64,000 nt of DNA from assembly GCF_040954835.1 (NCBI RefSeq), contig NC_090697.1, positions 5,530,501-5,594,500 of the forward strand, written 5' to 3'. Shown here piece by piece: positions 37,183 to 50,800 of this stretch; position 1 is the stretch's first letter; each line of letters opens with the position of its first letter. The notes beneath the pieces were generated by a model, which worked only from the letters and a program-made list of their open reading frames with translations, made no database searches and was not told the origin of the DNA. This stretch comes from Lepisosteus oculatus (taxonomy: Eukaryota; Chordata; Actinopteri; Semionotiformes; Lepisosteidae). A program made the position numbers and the translations under genes.

Positions 37183-37965
37183 TACCATCCATCCATCTTC
37201 TAGTGCTTTTTCCAATACAGGGTGTCACAGGTGCTGGTTCTGACTCCTGTGAAATGCGTAGTTTAAGACCCTATGCGAGATGGTGTAATCGGGGAGTGAC
37301 TGGAGTCGGACATCAGGGAAGACGCAGCAGGGTCAGGGTGGGCAGAAACACAGTGGTGGTGGTGAGGTGGTGAGGGCTGTGATCTGGTGCAGGAGGGGAT
37401 CGCAGGCGCACGAGTCCAGAGGAAGTCCAATAGGGAAAATCAGGATGCAGTCCAAGCTCAAGGTGCTGGGAGACCCATCCAAGACATACTCAGGAACAGG
37501 GAAGTAGGAATACGGATAGTTAAAACCTTGACGGGACGAGGCCCTCCGAGCCCCGGACTCAGTAGGGCAGGGCGCCGGGATGAAGCCTGTGCCCGGTGGT
37601 AGGCGGGCTTCCAGGTTCTTCCAGAGCTGAGCCCGGAACTAGAGACACGCCGGGCTTAAATAGGGAAAAGGGGATAAGACACAGCTGGGACAAATAAAAC
37701 TGGGAACACAACGAAAAAGGTAGGAGCACCCTCTAGAGTAGAGGAGGGACGACCACCGTGACATTGGGTTGATGAGTGGCCGGTATCTATCCCAGCATGC
37801 AACAGGCTCAAGGCAGGATATAGCCTCGACAGGACTCCTATCACAGGACACACGCACACACACACACCAGCGACAATTCCCCCAAAGCCACTTAACGTAC
37901 AATACCAGTACATCATGCAGGAAAAACCCAGGGCCCCATGCTAACCAATGCGCAGCTGTGCCACA
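37183..37965 (+). repeat. Fish interspersed repeat split by an insert
   Basis: 'atccatccatcttctagtgc' at 37190 and 'tatctatcccagcatgcaac' at 37788 are consecutive parts of the repeat seen at 641-985; 'cacacgcacacacacacac' and 'gcagctgtgcc' finish it. The 541 bp between them are foreign. Confidence 0.75.
37223..37763 (-). mobile_element. Probable solo LTR
   Basis: 541 bp with ends TGTCAC...GTGACA (TG...CA type), sitting inside another repeat. Minus strand: a TATA-like CTATTTAAG (about 37664-37656), CpG-rich sequence, no ORF. Short GGG(T) repeats lie at both junctions but no perfect target-site duplication is visible. The internal region of a full element is absent, so a solo LTR is the simplest reading; the family is not identified. 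Confidence 0.5.
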
Positions 37966-40900
37966 GCCTTTGTAACATATTTTATGTCAGTCTGTTCTTC
38001 CGTGAGAAACACCCTGATTTCAGGATAGTCGGAGAAAAGCCCCAGGGCCTGGAACTATGATATGAGCCACACATTTGAATATTACATGTGTTTTTACTCC
38101 TTTATTCAGGAAAGCAAATGCAGTATGTTCCTTGAGGACAGACATTTTAGTTTCTGCAGACCGTGAGGTTTGGTAAAGACACTGATTTTTATGTTGTTGT
38201 CAAATATAGATAAAAAGTTGTAAACTTAAAACATAAATCATAGGAAATTACCATGTTATAAAACCAAACCCAATTAACACAGCAAGGTTTTTAAAATATG
38301 TCCAGCATTCATGTTTTAAGCACGGGGATAAATGCTGTGAGAGTAAAAAACAAGATTTAATATTCGTTACGGTTCTATTTTCTATTTTCTCTTTACAAAA
38401 AACAAATAAACATATTTTACAGGAACCTGACTTACAGATTCAATTTTAAAATTATTTCAATTTGCATTTTACAATAATTGTTCTGTGTTCATAGGGTTTA
38501 ACATCAATACGCTGTTTTCATGTCCTTAATGTACACATTCTTCTGTTGCATATTTCTTTACTCTTTGTAGTGAAATATCGATATACTGTACAGTATGTAT
38601 TGTGTTCATACAATCTGCTAAAAAAGCGAGGCACTGAAAACAACCGTTTCCTCGACTACAGCTGCAAGAAGTCCGAGGCGCGTTTCCTGCGCACCCGTGT
38701 GGTCAACTGTTGTAACTACTTCAATAATCGAAGGGCTGGAGTCCTGCAGAGATCTGACACGCTTCAGTCGCGAGTTAAAAACCAATCCCAAACAAAGTTC
38801 ACATAAAACTGGAAAATTCACATGTTTGAATTATATATGTTAAATTCTATATTCATTAAGATGACAATTTTAACCGCTTTAATACGTTATTTTTATTGCT
38901 TCTTTTTTATATCCGACGTAGAGAAATGGATACATATTTATTTCATTTCATCCGAACTGGCCAAATAATTTCCTTTGTGAAATCTATCAGAACACACACT
39001 GTTTCTTCAAGACATTACTTCTGACCTTCGTGGCCCTAAACTGAAATTCATTCGACACACATTAATGTGAGTGTGAGGTGAACGTGTGTCCGAGTCTGTA
39101 ATGTTTTTTTAGAAAACACAGATAAAAATCTCAAATGTTGCTTAATCTATTCAAACTAGTTAAGAAAGCATTCCTTGTCTACTGTGGTTTAATGGGTATC
39201 CATCTATAAATATTTCAAACAGGAACTTTTGAAAGAAATCCTGTAACAAAATTGCTAGTTTTATTGTGAGCACTTACAGTACACCACATTAAGATATAAT
39301 AGCACCTTTCTCTGTCTCTACTTAGCAAACAAACAACGACAGCTATCACTAGTATTAAACAGAACAGACAAATACTATACATATGGTCTGAGATTTTCTA
39401 TAGAATATGGAGAGAGAGAATGATGTCTGTTTAACGTTGACGGATACTAGCCTACTTTCAATAATGAATTTCCAAATTAACTAAAAGACGGTTCTTATTG
39501 CTCTCGCAGGCCGTTTCTTAGTTGTCAGATACTTTCGGATCACATCAGGATTGTGAAAAGGAATAGTAAACATACACAACAAAGAACAAACTATCAGAAA
39601 GTACACCAAGCAAACTGCTTCTCCATCACAAATAAAATGCACACAGTTTAAGCTTTGTAAGAATTGTGTAGTCAAAACTCTTCTGCTGGGATAAAATAAA
39701 CTCATTTATTATAATGAGTATTATTTTGCAGGAATTTATCAAAACTACTTAATGGTTATGCAAGCAAGGCATCATGTTTCTGTTGAAATGGAAAACTCAC
39801 CACTCAGACTGTGAAAAATAATTTTTAAAGTATGTTAAGAATGCCAAGGACATAAAACACCAGCTAGAGAAAAGCAAGTTGTGATTTCATGTGAGAGGAG
39901 CCAAAAGGAAAACTGGAATAAAGGGGATTGGTGGGATGGTTTTAAATCTAATTTTAGTGCAGGATATGTCAAACATCTCATTGCTATTAACTGCTATCTC
40001 TTATGTTTGTGAAGTTTACCAAAGTGCGAAGCATACTGTACATCTGTGTAGGTAAACTGGAGAACTGTCAGTCTTTCCCCTCATGTTTGGTGTTTTTCAT
40101 AAGTTTAAGGTCTCAGTTTATTAACCCTGTAATGCAAGAAACATTTATAAACACCTGAAAACATCTTCTGGATGCTTTAATCCATGCAGTAATTTGTAGC
40201 TAAATGTCACATGACATTCTCTTCTTAATCCATCTACTCATTTCTGCTGTGTTCAGTTGGGTTAAAGAATGTTTTGTACTGTGGGCCCTGTCAGCGACAG
40301 TGACTTATTTACTGTATTTAAATGATGTGCATTTTGTATTTACTTTATGTATTATTGCAGGGAAAGGGTAAGTCCAGGCCGTCCGCTAAGCAAATAATTA
40401 TAACTGGTGTGATTGTCTTCCTGCAGTCCTCACAATCTGAATTACTTGTGCAGAATGTCTGACACTGTGCTTATAGAAACAGTTTCCCAAAATAACCGAG
40501 TCCTGTCTGAGAAAACAAACCTCAGGATAGTGTCAAATTAATGTTGTTCACACATGTCTGGAAACAACTAGTTTAAATGTCAGTGCCTTTCTGCATTCAC
40601 TCACCCTTTTTGTAATTCTATAAAAAATAACTCAATTTTAGTCCTCAGACAGAATACCACGTATGTACTGCTGCTTCCCTTCTTCAATGATGCGTGCAGT
40701 TGTTCTTATTTTCTATGCTTTTTTAAATAATACGGTATTAAAATTCCAGATGAATCTAATCACACCAGTAGTCTCCGTTTAGAATAGTTTCACTTCAGAA
40801 GTACATTTTTACATTGGACATTTGTGAATGTCAATCCTCAGCAGTTACAGAGAAAGGAGCAATACTTTTCACTGGGTGTAAAAAGACTGGAAAGCCACAT

Positions 40901-41105
40901 ACTGTACAGACGAGGGGCAGAATGGGGAAAAAACATTTTTTGAAGTATGCTTCTGTAGTTGTTGCATAACACTCTAGTAGTTAAAGGGAACAGTGAGCAA
41001 TTCAGAGAATTTATTTTTGGAAAAGGAGCACAGATTTGACAGCAGTGTTAACAAGCCAACTGATGACACTGAAAGGCAGCCAAGATGCAAAAAGCAAAAC
41101 TATAC
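37966..41105. other. No gene seen
   Basis: About 3 kb of AT-rich sequence. A 150-bp patch at 38.63-38.78 kb has more CpG and opposite open frames of 67-86 codons, but no domain or splice context supports an exon. Confidence 0.45.
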
Positions 41106-41109
41106 AAAC

Positions 41110-41205
41110 AAACAAGTAATAGGTTTATTCCATGCTGAAAAAAAGAAGAAAGAGAACACAATGTTTTAGCCGTGGAGCCTTCTTCAGGTTCTTCACTATA
41201 CAAAC
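41110..41205 (-). repeat. Penelope-like/foldback repeat copy
   Basis: 'aacaagtaataggtttattc', 'catgctgaaaaaaagaag' and 'agccgtggagccttcttcag' match the element at 20.07 kb. It lies about 480 bp upstream of the CCN6 ATG. Confidence 0.7.
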
Positions 41206-41682
41206 GTCTAATGATCATTCAGGTGATCTGCAGAGTGCACAGGAAAAGGTGAAACTGCTCAAAACTCCAGTCTACATGCAAAACACGTGTAAATAATCTG
41301 TTTTGATTGACTGCAATATTGTACTGCAGCACCTTATAAAAACAGTTTAACCAACCAGAAAAAGCAAAGATACTGCCGGCACGATGGTGTGTTTGCTGTA
41401 ATTCTCGAAGAGATGCAATCCTCTGAGGATGTACTGTACAGTATGTGGCAGCTTACTGAAAACTGAGAGTCAGCAGCGCTCGGCCGCTTTTCAAAAAGAA
41501 CTATTTGCAAGTCTGAATTTGTGTGCGGAGGAAAGGTGTGTTTAGATTGGAGACAGAGGAGAGCTTTGTGCACTTTCACATCTCATACATATCAGCTCCT
41601 CTCTCTTGACACCTCACTGCCTACCTCCCTCCCTCCGTCCCTCTCTCACAGTTTCCAGACTTCTCTCACAGGGAGCACAGAT

Positions 41683-44600
41683 ATGATGCTGGGGTTCCTC
41701 TCCAATATCTTTCTCCTCATTTTGGCACAACAGGTAAGATCCACAGCTCCATCTTTTCTCGAACACATTCAACAGAAAAGCAGTGTTCCCAGGGTATATT
41801 CTTGGAAGGCAACACTTCCCTGCTCGTGTTCTCACGACAACCTGATTTTATATTCATGAAACCAGAAAAAACAGTTTAAACAAATGAAACCGTTTCTCCA
41901 CTATGTTCCACATAAAAATGCGCAAGGCCGTGGGTGAGTAGTTTAATTTGTTGTTTTTTTTTCAGGATGGCCCTGCAAAAAATACTCACAGTATTAAGTT
42001 ATAACTCATTAAATGACTTATTGAAGCAGAAGTGTGACTTTTCAGTGCTTATGTGAAAACTAGTCATGAAACGACACACTCAGTTGCTTAGTTTCAGAGA
42101 TCACTGTGGGGTGAATGGCTGACTCTGCAAATTGTATGTGCCTGAAAATGCTCAAGAAATCCATGCATATTCATGGAATTGTTGAATTTAGCCAAATTAT
42201 TGAGATACTGTACAGTGCAGCTATCATACTGTGTGATTGTAGCTCTTATTACAGTACGTAATGCTGAAAAGCTGGGCGTTTCTGAGCTACAACTATGTTT
42301 TTTTACGGAGTTTTGGTTAGGAAAGAAATACACCAAAGCTAGAAGACTATCTTATCTTTAATCATTCCTTAAATTCACCCACATGCAGATGAAATGAAGT
42401 GCCTCTGCCTGTAAACACGACAGAAGGGCTTAAGATTTTTATTCACAACCTACAGACCTTTGGCCGTGCCGGGGAGCTGTGGGAGTTTAGTGCAGGAGAG
42501 TCGCAAGTGTCTTGGTATTTTCAATCTGAAACTCCTCACTTTCACAACTGAGCGCTAAACACAGCAGTGCTGTCTTCACATTCAAATAAACCTAAATCTG
42601 AAATCGCTGTTTGTGAAGTGTTATTGTGGCGTTACTCTACTGGTGTCACTGAGATACAGTAGATTTTAATGGAAAATACGGAATAAGTGATTTCCTCATC
42701 CTCAACGCTGAACTATACATTTCTGGACCTTGTCCCTGTAAGAAATATTTTATTGCATGGGGTGCAAGAGACAGAATTCAGCAGCTTTTGAAAAGAGCTG
42801 TTTTTGTAGCCTTATGATCATAGGATTTTAAGGGATGTTTCTGAAGTTTTGACTGTTTACTTCAGAAAACAGACTCACAATTTAGATGATTGCATGGATT
42901 GTTTAATTTTAATAGCAGAAAGTACACACTTGAAATACTGTGTATGGTTGCCTTGAAAAACAAAATTGAGAACTTCATGATTTTCTCTGTTTTACCTTAC
43001 TTGCTTGTGGTTAAACTGCACTGTGATATCATTCATTTTGTTTTACTTCAGCTTTCCTGTTTGCACTTTACATTCTTGTATCGCGTAATGGAAAACTTAA
43101 TTGGCGATGGAATTTTTAGCAATAATCAGTAGGAAAAGACACTCAGCATGAGTACAAAGTGGGGTAATTGCCTCTGCTTTATTTTTTTCTCTCTAAAGCC
43201 TTTGCTTTGGTGGTCCATCAATCAACAAAAGCCCCAGCCCCTCTCCCACAAAGCTTCTCATCACCAGACCAGCTCAGAGACCACTGAAGTCCAGTGTATG
43301 GGAGGACTGGTGGTAAAAAATAGCATTAAAAATGTGCATATCATTTTTCAAGGCGACACCTTTGCAGGATTTATTTAATAATGTAATTTGAGTCCCACTG
43401 TTTTCAGAAGAAATGGATTACAGGTGCAATCATCACAGATGCTTCCCTCTGTCATTGCTTGATGGGGTAGCACAATCACAGGACATGCACAGTTAACACA
43501 GCCTTGTGCTTTGCGGAGCACAGCAAAATCCTGTCGTTTTTGCCCTTTGTCCTGGCTGCCCTGGGCGCTTGTGAGTTTGTTCAACAAAGCGATCCAAAAT
43601 CAAACCCGCTGAAATCGGGTTTTGCTTTTAAAGATGGTTACTTGCTCCTGAAATTACATTAAAAACGGGTAACAAAAGTCTTCTGTGGTCATAACCCAGA
43701 AAAAACATTGTGATCCGAGACTGATGGTGGCCCAACCAGGACGATTACTGGTGACTGTGTCCAGACAGTGTCAGAGTCACGCTTATCGTACACTGGGGCA
43801 TAAGTAAAGAAAGCACTCCTGTTCTTAGTTTTATATTATACCTCAAGTTTTTCTACAGGGCTCAGAGCAATGGTCAATTAGCAGCTCCGAGGACCGGGGC
43901 AGGAGGCCCCGAGCGCAGGCAGTTCTGTCACTGGCCATGCAGATGTCGCAGCAAGCCCCCGTGTGCCCCAGGGGTCAGCCTGGTCAAAGACGGTTGCGGG
44001 TGCTGCCCGACCTGCGCCAAGCAGGCTGGGGAAGCCTGCAATGAAGCCGACGTCTGCGATCCTCACAAGGGGATGTACTGCGACTACGCTGCCGACAGCC
44101 CTCGCTTCGAGGTGGGAGTCTGTGCCTGTAAGTGACCACACTCTGTAGCGGCTTCTTACCGTATGTTCATTCACACACATCGACAACACAAAACCAGCTC
44201 GGAACCGTGTCTTTGTTAACCGAGTTCACGATAAAGCCAGTAACTTGTGACACATTAGTTAGAGATCAAGCCCAGTTTTAAGGGGTCAATCCTCAGTAGG
44301 TTTCTTGTTCTGTCAATACCACGATATGGTTCTGAGATCAGGGCTTACTGATGCTTCTGTAACATTATCTTTCAAGTCAAGCATGTCATGTAAACTTTCA
44401 TACACGTCTCAGTATATACATTTGAATATTAAGTACCGTTATTCAGTTTTATTATAAATGCCTTACTAATATAATGTTGCCATAACAAAATGGCTAGTTG
44501 CTTTACATTAACTCTTCAGATATTTGTAGCTTGCATATAACTGAACCCGATCATAAGCAACATGGGTCTGTACAGTGCAGTATTAGTAGGTGCTTTTATT

Positions 44601-46204
44601 ATGACTACTGTATCTGTCTCTCTTTGACCCTTGGATCTGCAAACTGTGCAATCAACAGAATCATTCATCGCCCACCAAATGATCACTTGCACTGCGCCCT
44701 CTTTCCCTTGGTTGTACGTCGAACGTCACCCCAGCAGGGACCTTCTCTCACTTTCTCCAGACATGATGGCCGTCGGCTGCGAGCTCAACGGGGTTTTCTA
44801 CAACAACGGCCAGGCGTTTCAGCCCAGCCCCTCGTACAAGTGCATCTGTGTGGCCGGGGCGATTGGCTGCACGCCAGCCTTCACTCGGAAGCCTGCCGCC
44901 CTGGAACGAACTGCCCCCACCGGTGGAGGAGGGCCAAGCCCGTTCAGAGGTGCCAAGGACTCAAGGAAGCACCAACAAGATACAACTTACAGAGCCATGC
45001 CAGGTGTGTATTTGGAGCAGATACAAGTAGAAAGCAATGCTTGTATCGCCAGGAATGATAATTGCTGTAAAGAAAATGGAGCTGTATAATTACCTTGGCA
45101 AAGGAATACAGGGATAAAGTGATAAAAATCGTCTTCAATGTGTAGCTGAGCACAGATCACTTAGGGCAGCAATTCTCAGTCAAATGTCTCGTTTTCATTT
45201 TGAAGTTGGAGAGATGTTTTCTTAACACTGCGTTTTAAAAATGAAAAAATAAAAAATACATTTCCGCAAAAGAACACAGAACTTCAATCTGTCGCAAGAA
45301 ACTTTAGTAGCCAAATGATAAAAATGTTACGCCATTCCCTTTAACTGCAATACTGATAGCTTACAGGAATCACCCTTTAGCATGGAAAAAGAACTGCCTC
45401 ATCCAGACCACAGCATGGAGCCCCTGTTCCAAATCCTGTGGGATGGGCATCTCGGTCAGGGTCAACAACGACAACAGCAAATGTGAAATGAGAAAGGACC
45501 GCAGACTGTGCATACTGAGGCCTTGTGATGCAAATATACTCCAAAATGTAATGGTAGGTAATTGATTTCTTGCAAAAATGTGTTACTATTAAAACAATAA
45601 GTAATTTTCTTACTTCACTTAACTCCACTGTCTTTCAGAATAAGGTATGGGTCCTAAAATGAGCTGCACTGCTCTGTGCCAGTTTTATCCTTAAATTCAT
45701 TCCGTTGATCACAGCTGTAAGTTTTTCAAATTCCTGTTAAAAGCGCAGTTATTTGAAAGTTTCTTTCACCCACCCTGTTTGAACAAACAGTAATTATACG
45801 AAATGCTAATGCATGCATCTAGAAATAAAACCCCCCAAAAAAGTGCAAAAACAAGGTGATAAATAAATTCTACACATTACTACTTACACTTCAAATGAGA
45901 TATATCTCACATTTATTTCTAGATACCAAGGGGAAAAACCTGTCAGCCGAAGTTCCAGTTAAAGAAGCCAGAGAAGCTGACTCTGTCGGGCTGCTCCAGT
46001 ACTCGGAGCTACAGGCCTGCTTACTGTGGGGTTTGCAGTGACAAGCGCTGTTGTACCCCCAGCACATCCAGAATGATCACGGTCCAGTTTGACTGCGCCG
46101 ACGGGGCCCGGGTGAAGTGGAAGATGCTGTGGATTTCCTCCTGTGTGTGCCAAAGGAATTGCAGAGATCCCGGCGACATCTTCTCTGAACTGACCCTTCT
46201 CTAG
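41683..46204 (+). CDS. ccn6: Cellular communication network factor 6 (WISP3), complete, 5 exons
   Basis: Secreted cysteine-rich matricellular protein of the CCN family, linked in humans to cartilage maintenance. CDS exons: 41683-41733, 43866-44127, 44761-45003, 45360-45553, 45923-46204; joined length 1032 nt, 343 aa (human about 354). Domains in order: signal peptide (residues 1-17, [17 protein letters not shown]), IGFBP module (first Cys38, FCHWPC, then GCGCCPTC, ending near 104), VWC-like module (105-165), TSP1 module (about 193-240, [11 protein letters not shown]), C-terminal cystine knot (256-335) ending in [15 protein letters not shown]. One module per exon, as is standard for CCN genes. 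The VWC module is degenerate, a hallmark that separates CCN6 from other CCN proteins. Exons 2 and 4 each have two AG acceptors 7 nt apart; only one of each pair keeps frame (43866 and 45360). Two adjacent ATGs exist; the first is used here. Transcription converges on TUBE1, with stop codons 1.65 kb apart. An AATAAA lies at 46827-46832, usable as a poly(A) signal but unproven. Confidence 0.96.
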
Positions 46205-47853
46205 TCTTTGAAGCGCTATTACATCAGAACCAAGTTCTCAAAAACATATCAATAATCAAGATGGAAAGTGGTATAAAAAAAGTCCTGGAAACAAATGCCC
46301 AATTTCTTGCCGATAGCGTTGACTACACTTGTAGTTCTGGGTGGTATTTCAGTATTTGATAAAGTAGACAAGAAAATGATTTGCTGGAGAAGCACTGATA
46401 ATTCTTTGGCAAATGACAGCTAATGATTATGTCACCACAAATTCACCATCAGGAAAACACACATTGAAACACAAAAATATCAATGGACATTTGAAGCACA
46501 AAGGTATTTTTCTGATTGGTTTGTTTTCATGACGCAATGGGGTAACATAACCTGGATTATTTTACATGTATGTGTTGTTTTAACGTTTAAGTTGCTTGTC
46601 TCTGACTTTAGATTACATATACTGTTACATTTTTATAACCAGGATTTTAAAGTGCAAATAAGGACAAAACAATGGTGTGCGTAGCTTCTGTTTATAAACG
46701 CTTGATAAGCAGTCATTCAAAATTGAAAACACACTCTTTTACTATAAATATTACATCAAAAGCAACACAGATTCCTGTATTATTTTCAACTAGCAGAAAT
46801 GGTGAACAATTACCCATCATTTTTCAAATAAATCTAAATCTAGAGACAGGAAGATTAACTATTGTCCTTGAATTATTTAGCTTGTTAACTCCTGTCCAAT
46901 TCTATTTGTTTTTAAAGATGATACACGTCTTGAGCCACACTAAACAAAGAAATAGTATTCAGTTTTAGAAAAACTATAACTGCTACAGCATGAAACAATT
47001 TTATTATGCCTTATAACACGTTTAATAGTGCAGTTTGTTTTATGTTATCGATTTGAGCCAGACCTCAAGGAGGGCTGTGGCAGATCAGAGCCTATCCCCT
47101 AAGTATAGGCTGCATGGGGGGACTGAGAGCAAGTAACTGCTCATCATGTGAAACGGGACATCTGTCTAGCTCAGAGTCCTTCCTCCATAGTCCATTTAGG
47201 CCTATTCTCATAGCCTTTTTTAGATAGAAACACAATAATCTGCACCCAGATTTCTGCTACTTCTCATTTTGGTGAAGGTAAACATTTTCTTCCTGTGGTC
47301 AACAACCATATGTATTCATATTACCACTACAAAATACACTTATACTTTTATTTATGACCAATAACTATAGATGAGCAATTGTCTAACCAGTGAACTAGGC
47401 AGAATATCCATGATGGCTTTCTGTACAAATGGTCCTGGACATTTACAAAATGCTTATATAGTAATCTTTGGGAAACGATAACAACATTTACAGCAGTATA
47501 CTGTATAATTAAAATATTACTACCCCTTCTGTAGCGGTCTTTGAATCTTAGACTCTAATGGTGTCATTAGTCTGGATGTGAACTACAACATAATATTTAA
47601 CACAAAAAACAGATATTTTAATTCTTTACATAAATGTTCATTACATTGTTAGAATATATGTTTAATATAATGTCACTTGAAAGAGCATTTTTTGATTGAA
47701 TTAAAAATATGAATTACTTTACATACATGTACAAAAAGATTATTATAACAAAGTGCAATTAGATGTATGTCCTATTTATGATCATTATTATAATAAAAGA
47801 GCATGAAAACCTTTGCCTATGTTGTTATTTAGAAAGGATCGATTAAAAGTAAT
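46205..47853. other. Convergent 3' region of CCN6 and TUBE1
   Basis: AT-rich sequence expected to hold both 3' UTRs. Possible poly(A) signals: AATAAA at 46827 on the plus strand; at 47352 and 47005 on the minus strand. Which are used cannot be told. Confidence 0.5.
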
Positions 47854-50800
47854 TTATACAGCTATGTTGAGTCGCGGTGCTTCTGCTGCTAGCAAACCCT
47901 TTGTTGCATCAAGCTGTTCATATTCCCCTATCAGTGAAGTCAAGGATGAGACAGCTTCTGTGAAACAAGCCTGCTCCATCCCATCTACATTTAAATAGTG
48001 GTGGAGATGAGCCTGCAAACAAAACACCCACCATTAAAAACATACATCCAGTAAGTAAGATGAGAACAAAACGTCATTTGCAACGATGACCTGGGGAATA
48101 CCCACTTATACAGGAAGGATCCGTCGGAGGGCTTAAGGGTACAAAAGGAATGCTTCACCCAGAACCTGTCACATTTCAGCTACATGGCCAGCCACTACCG
48201 CACACTCCAGAAATCTGGCATATTCATGTGTGAAGCAGGAAAATGTTTTGCCATATAGTCCCTCAGTGCGGCTGCCACCTTTTTCAGACCATCACAAACC
48301 GAGGCGCTGGACTACATAACTATGCCTGGGGATCTCATCTGCTTCTAGAGGAATGTTGATGAGGTTAAACGACAACTGTATAATCACACGCTAGTAATTG
48401 ATGCACAGAGGTGCACTGTATAAATGACTGATGTAAGTACTCATTCTTGTAATAGCCTGACGATCAGTCAATTATCTGAGTTGAGAGGGGTTCCTAAAGA
48501 AAAAAAACAGCTTGATATGAAAACGAAATGCTTGTATTTAGTACAAAAGCAACGATCACTTACTATTGTTAAGAAGTGCACCATTAACATAAATTGACAT
48601 AAGGCACGTGATGTGATTTGAGTTTACAGGCTGGAGTTAAAGAGTAAAATAACCATTTCAGACGTGTGTCAGCGACACTTACCTTCTTCCTGTAGAGCCT
48701 CATGAACCTGTCCTTGAGCTCAACGAGTGTTGGCTTGATGCAGGTGTTGTTGGCCAGGGCCAGTAAGGAATGGGAGTGCCCCACTGGGGGAACCGAGCAC
48801 AGACCGGTCTTCCAGCCTTCTTGGTTCCAAGACACAAACTGAAGAGAAGGCTTCAGCCTGGAGGAAGGTGAAGCAAAGCCAGTAAACATATATACTGTAC
48901 ACACACACATATATATTAAAAAAACATATTTTACCACCATTAATTTTATATAAAATGCAGTGTAGCAAAGTAGAACGTGACAATGGTTGAAAGGCTGCTG
49001 TTACTCAGGACAGAGTACCATATAAGAACATAAGTGAGGCTGTAAACGAGAGGAGGCCATTCGGCCCATCTAGCTTGCTTGGTAGTTAGGCAGTAACGGA
49101 TCCTCGGCGACACAGCGCTCTCACGCAGCTGCGTCTTGAAAGACCAGGGATTCGCCTTCAACAACATGGCGGGGAGCAGGTTCCACAGCACCACAATCCT
49201 TTCGGTGCAGAGGTGCCTCTGGTACTCGGTTTTAAAAGATAAAACTTTCTGTCTGATTCCCTTAATATTTTTAAAATAGAAATTGCCTATTAAAATGATC
49301 TACCAGTAAAGGGATTCTCCGTTACTTCTTCATTCAGTATCCCAAGTTTCATTTCCCAGGAATAATTACTCTACATGAGTCACTCCCCTGGATCAACCTG
49401 CAGGTTATTTGCCCTGCTCAACATTCCAATGAAATATCTTTATTTTCCAAAGCTATTTTTTTCTTTTAAATTAGTTAGGGTGGCTGACTGTCTAAACAAA
49501 AACAGAACACACAAAATGTATACGGTGCCCTCCAGATGAATCCATACCACAGGGAAATAGGAACACAAAATATCAGAAACAGATAGGTCCTTCAGACACC
49601 ATATCTGTGTTCATGTGGATGTATCCCTTGAATCGCTGGAAAAGTCTAATTTAGGCCAAGCTTGAGGTTCTTGGCAGGAGGAATCAGGTGTTTGGCTTAA
49701 ATGTCCTGGTACGTGTTGGAGTTTATGATTACTGCTCCAAGACCCGAAGATGTGAAACAACCCCAGGAGTCTCCCTCACCTTTTTTTAAAGCAAGCTTGA
49801 GGGTTTTCTCAGCATGGGGTTTGCCTTTTTTTACACCAAACATGGTTCTGAGACACATCTCCAAAGACCTTAAAACATTGTGCCAAAATTCATTCAGATG
49901 CAGTTTAACCTATCTGAGTCACCTTCTGTGCACACACTGTGTACGCATTTTGATGTTGATGTTGACGTTTTGACTGAATGTTTTTGCAGTAGATTAAGAG
50001 AAATAGTCTGACTGGCCTCTTACCTTTCAATGTTCCTTCTAAGGTCAGACACTTGTACGTTGCCACGGACCATGAGGGCACAAGCCAAGTATAAGCTGTG
50101 CTTTGGGTCCGCGTGGATCAGCTGATGATCTCTACTGAAAGCATCAGTAAACATCTGATCCAGCCTGATTTACAAGAGCAGGTCGAGAAACACAATAAGA
50201 ACATTAACAGTAGGCCACAGTTACTGTACAAGCAGTATACCAAGCATTGTATATGAATAAAGAAAACACGACAATCTGGTGAACTCAAGTGGATTGTACA
50301 TTCGCACTGCTGGTGATTTAAAATGCATACAGCAAGACCTTAATGAGCCAAAAGACTTGCAGTTTATTCTATTATTTCTGCGTTTGTTGCTTTGGATTTC
50401 ATTTTCAGGCAGAGGTTTCAGGGTTCTGCTCTTGACTGTCTCTAGGTGGCTCGATCTCTCTTTATCACGCAGTGCAAATGACCCCATGTGTATAAATTTC
50501 CCCCTCGGGGTTTACACGTAGTTGAAAAATTGCCTTCACAGTAAGGAGTCAGTGACGTACAGCACTGCACACATATCATATGCATTCCTCTCACGGCACA
50601 GGGTTTAGTCACTTTCAAAACTTGAAACCCTGCCAAAGAGTTCAACGGCAAGTAGTGTACACAAACAAGAATGGAGCTCTCCAAATGTAGTCTCAGAATC
50701 CAGTAACACTGCCCTCTTGCCATTAAATACCTATTCAGAATTTGACCGGTTCTGGTTTCTGCTAAACAAAACAAGACCAAAACAAAGTTAAATTGAATAT

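Noticed and set aside
37850-37875. CRISPR-like or satellite repeats near the CA run
   Set aside because: It is a short (CA)n tract inside an interspersed repeat; no spaced repeats exist anywhere in the window.
37639-37916. Minus-strand frames of 86-87 codons
   Set aside because: They cross the boundary between the LTR-like insert and the older repeat, so they cannot be an ancestral gene.
38546-38821. Possible exon in the CpG-richer patch
   Set aside because: Both strands are open; no acceptor/donor pair with a conserved peptide was found.
44498-45089. Two overlapping 150-186-codon frames as separate genes
   Set aside because: They read through CCN6 exon 3 and its flanking introns; only 44761-45003 is coding, in one of the frames.
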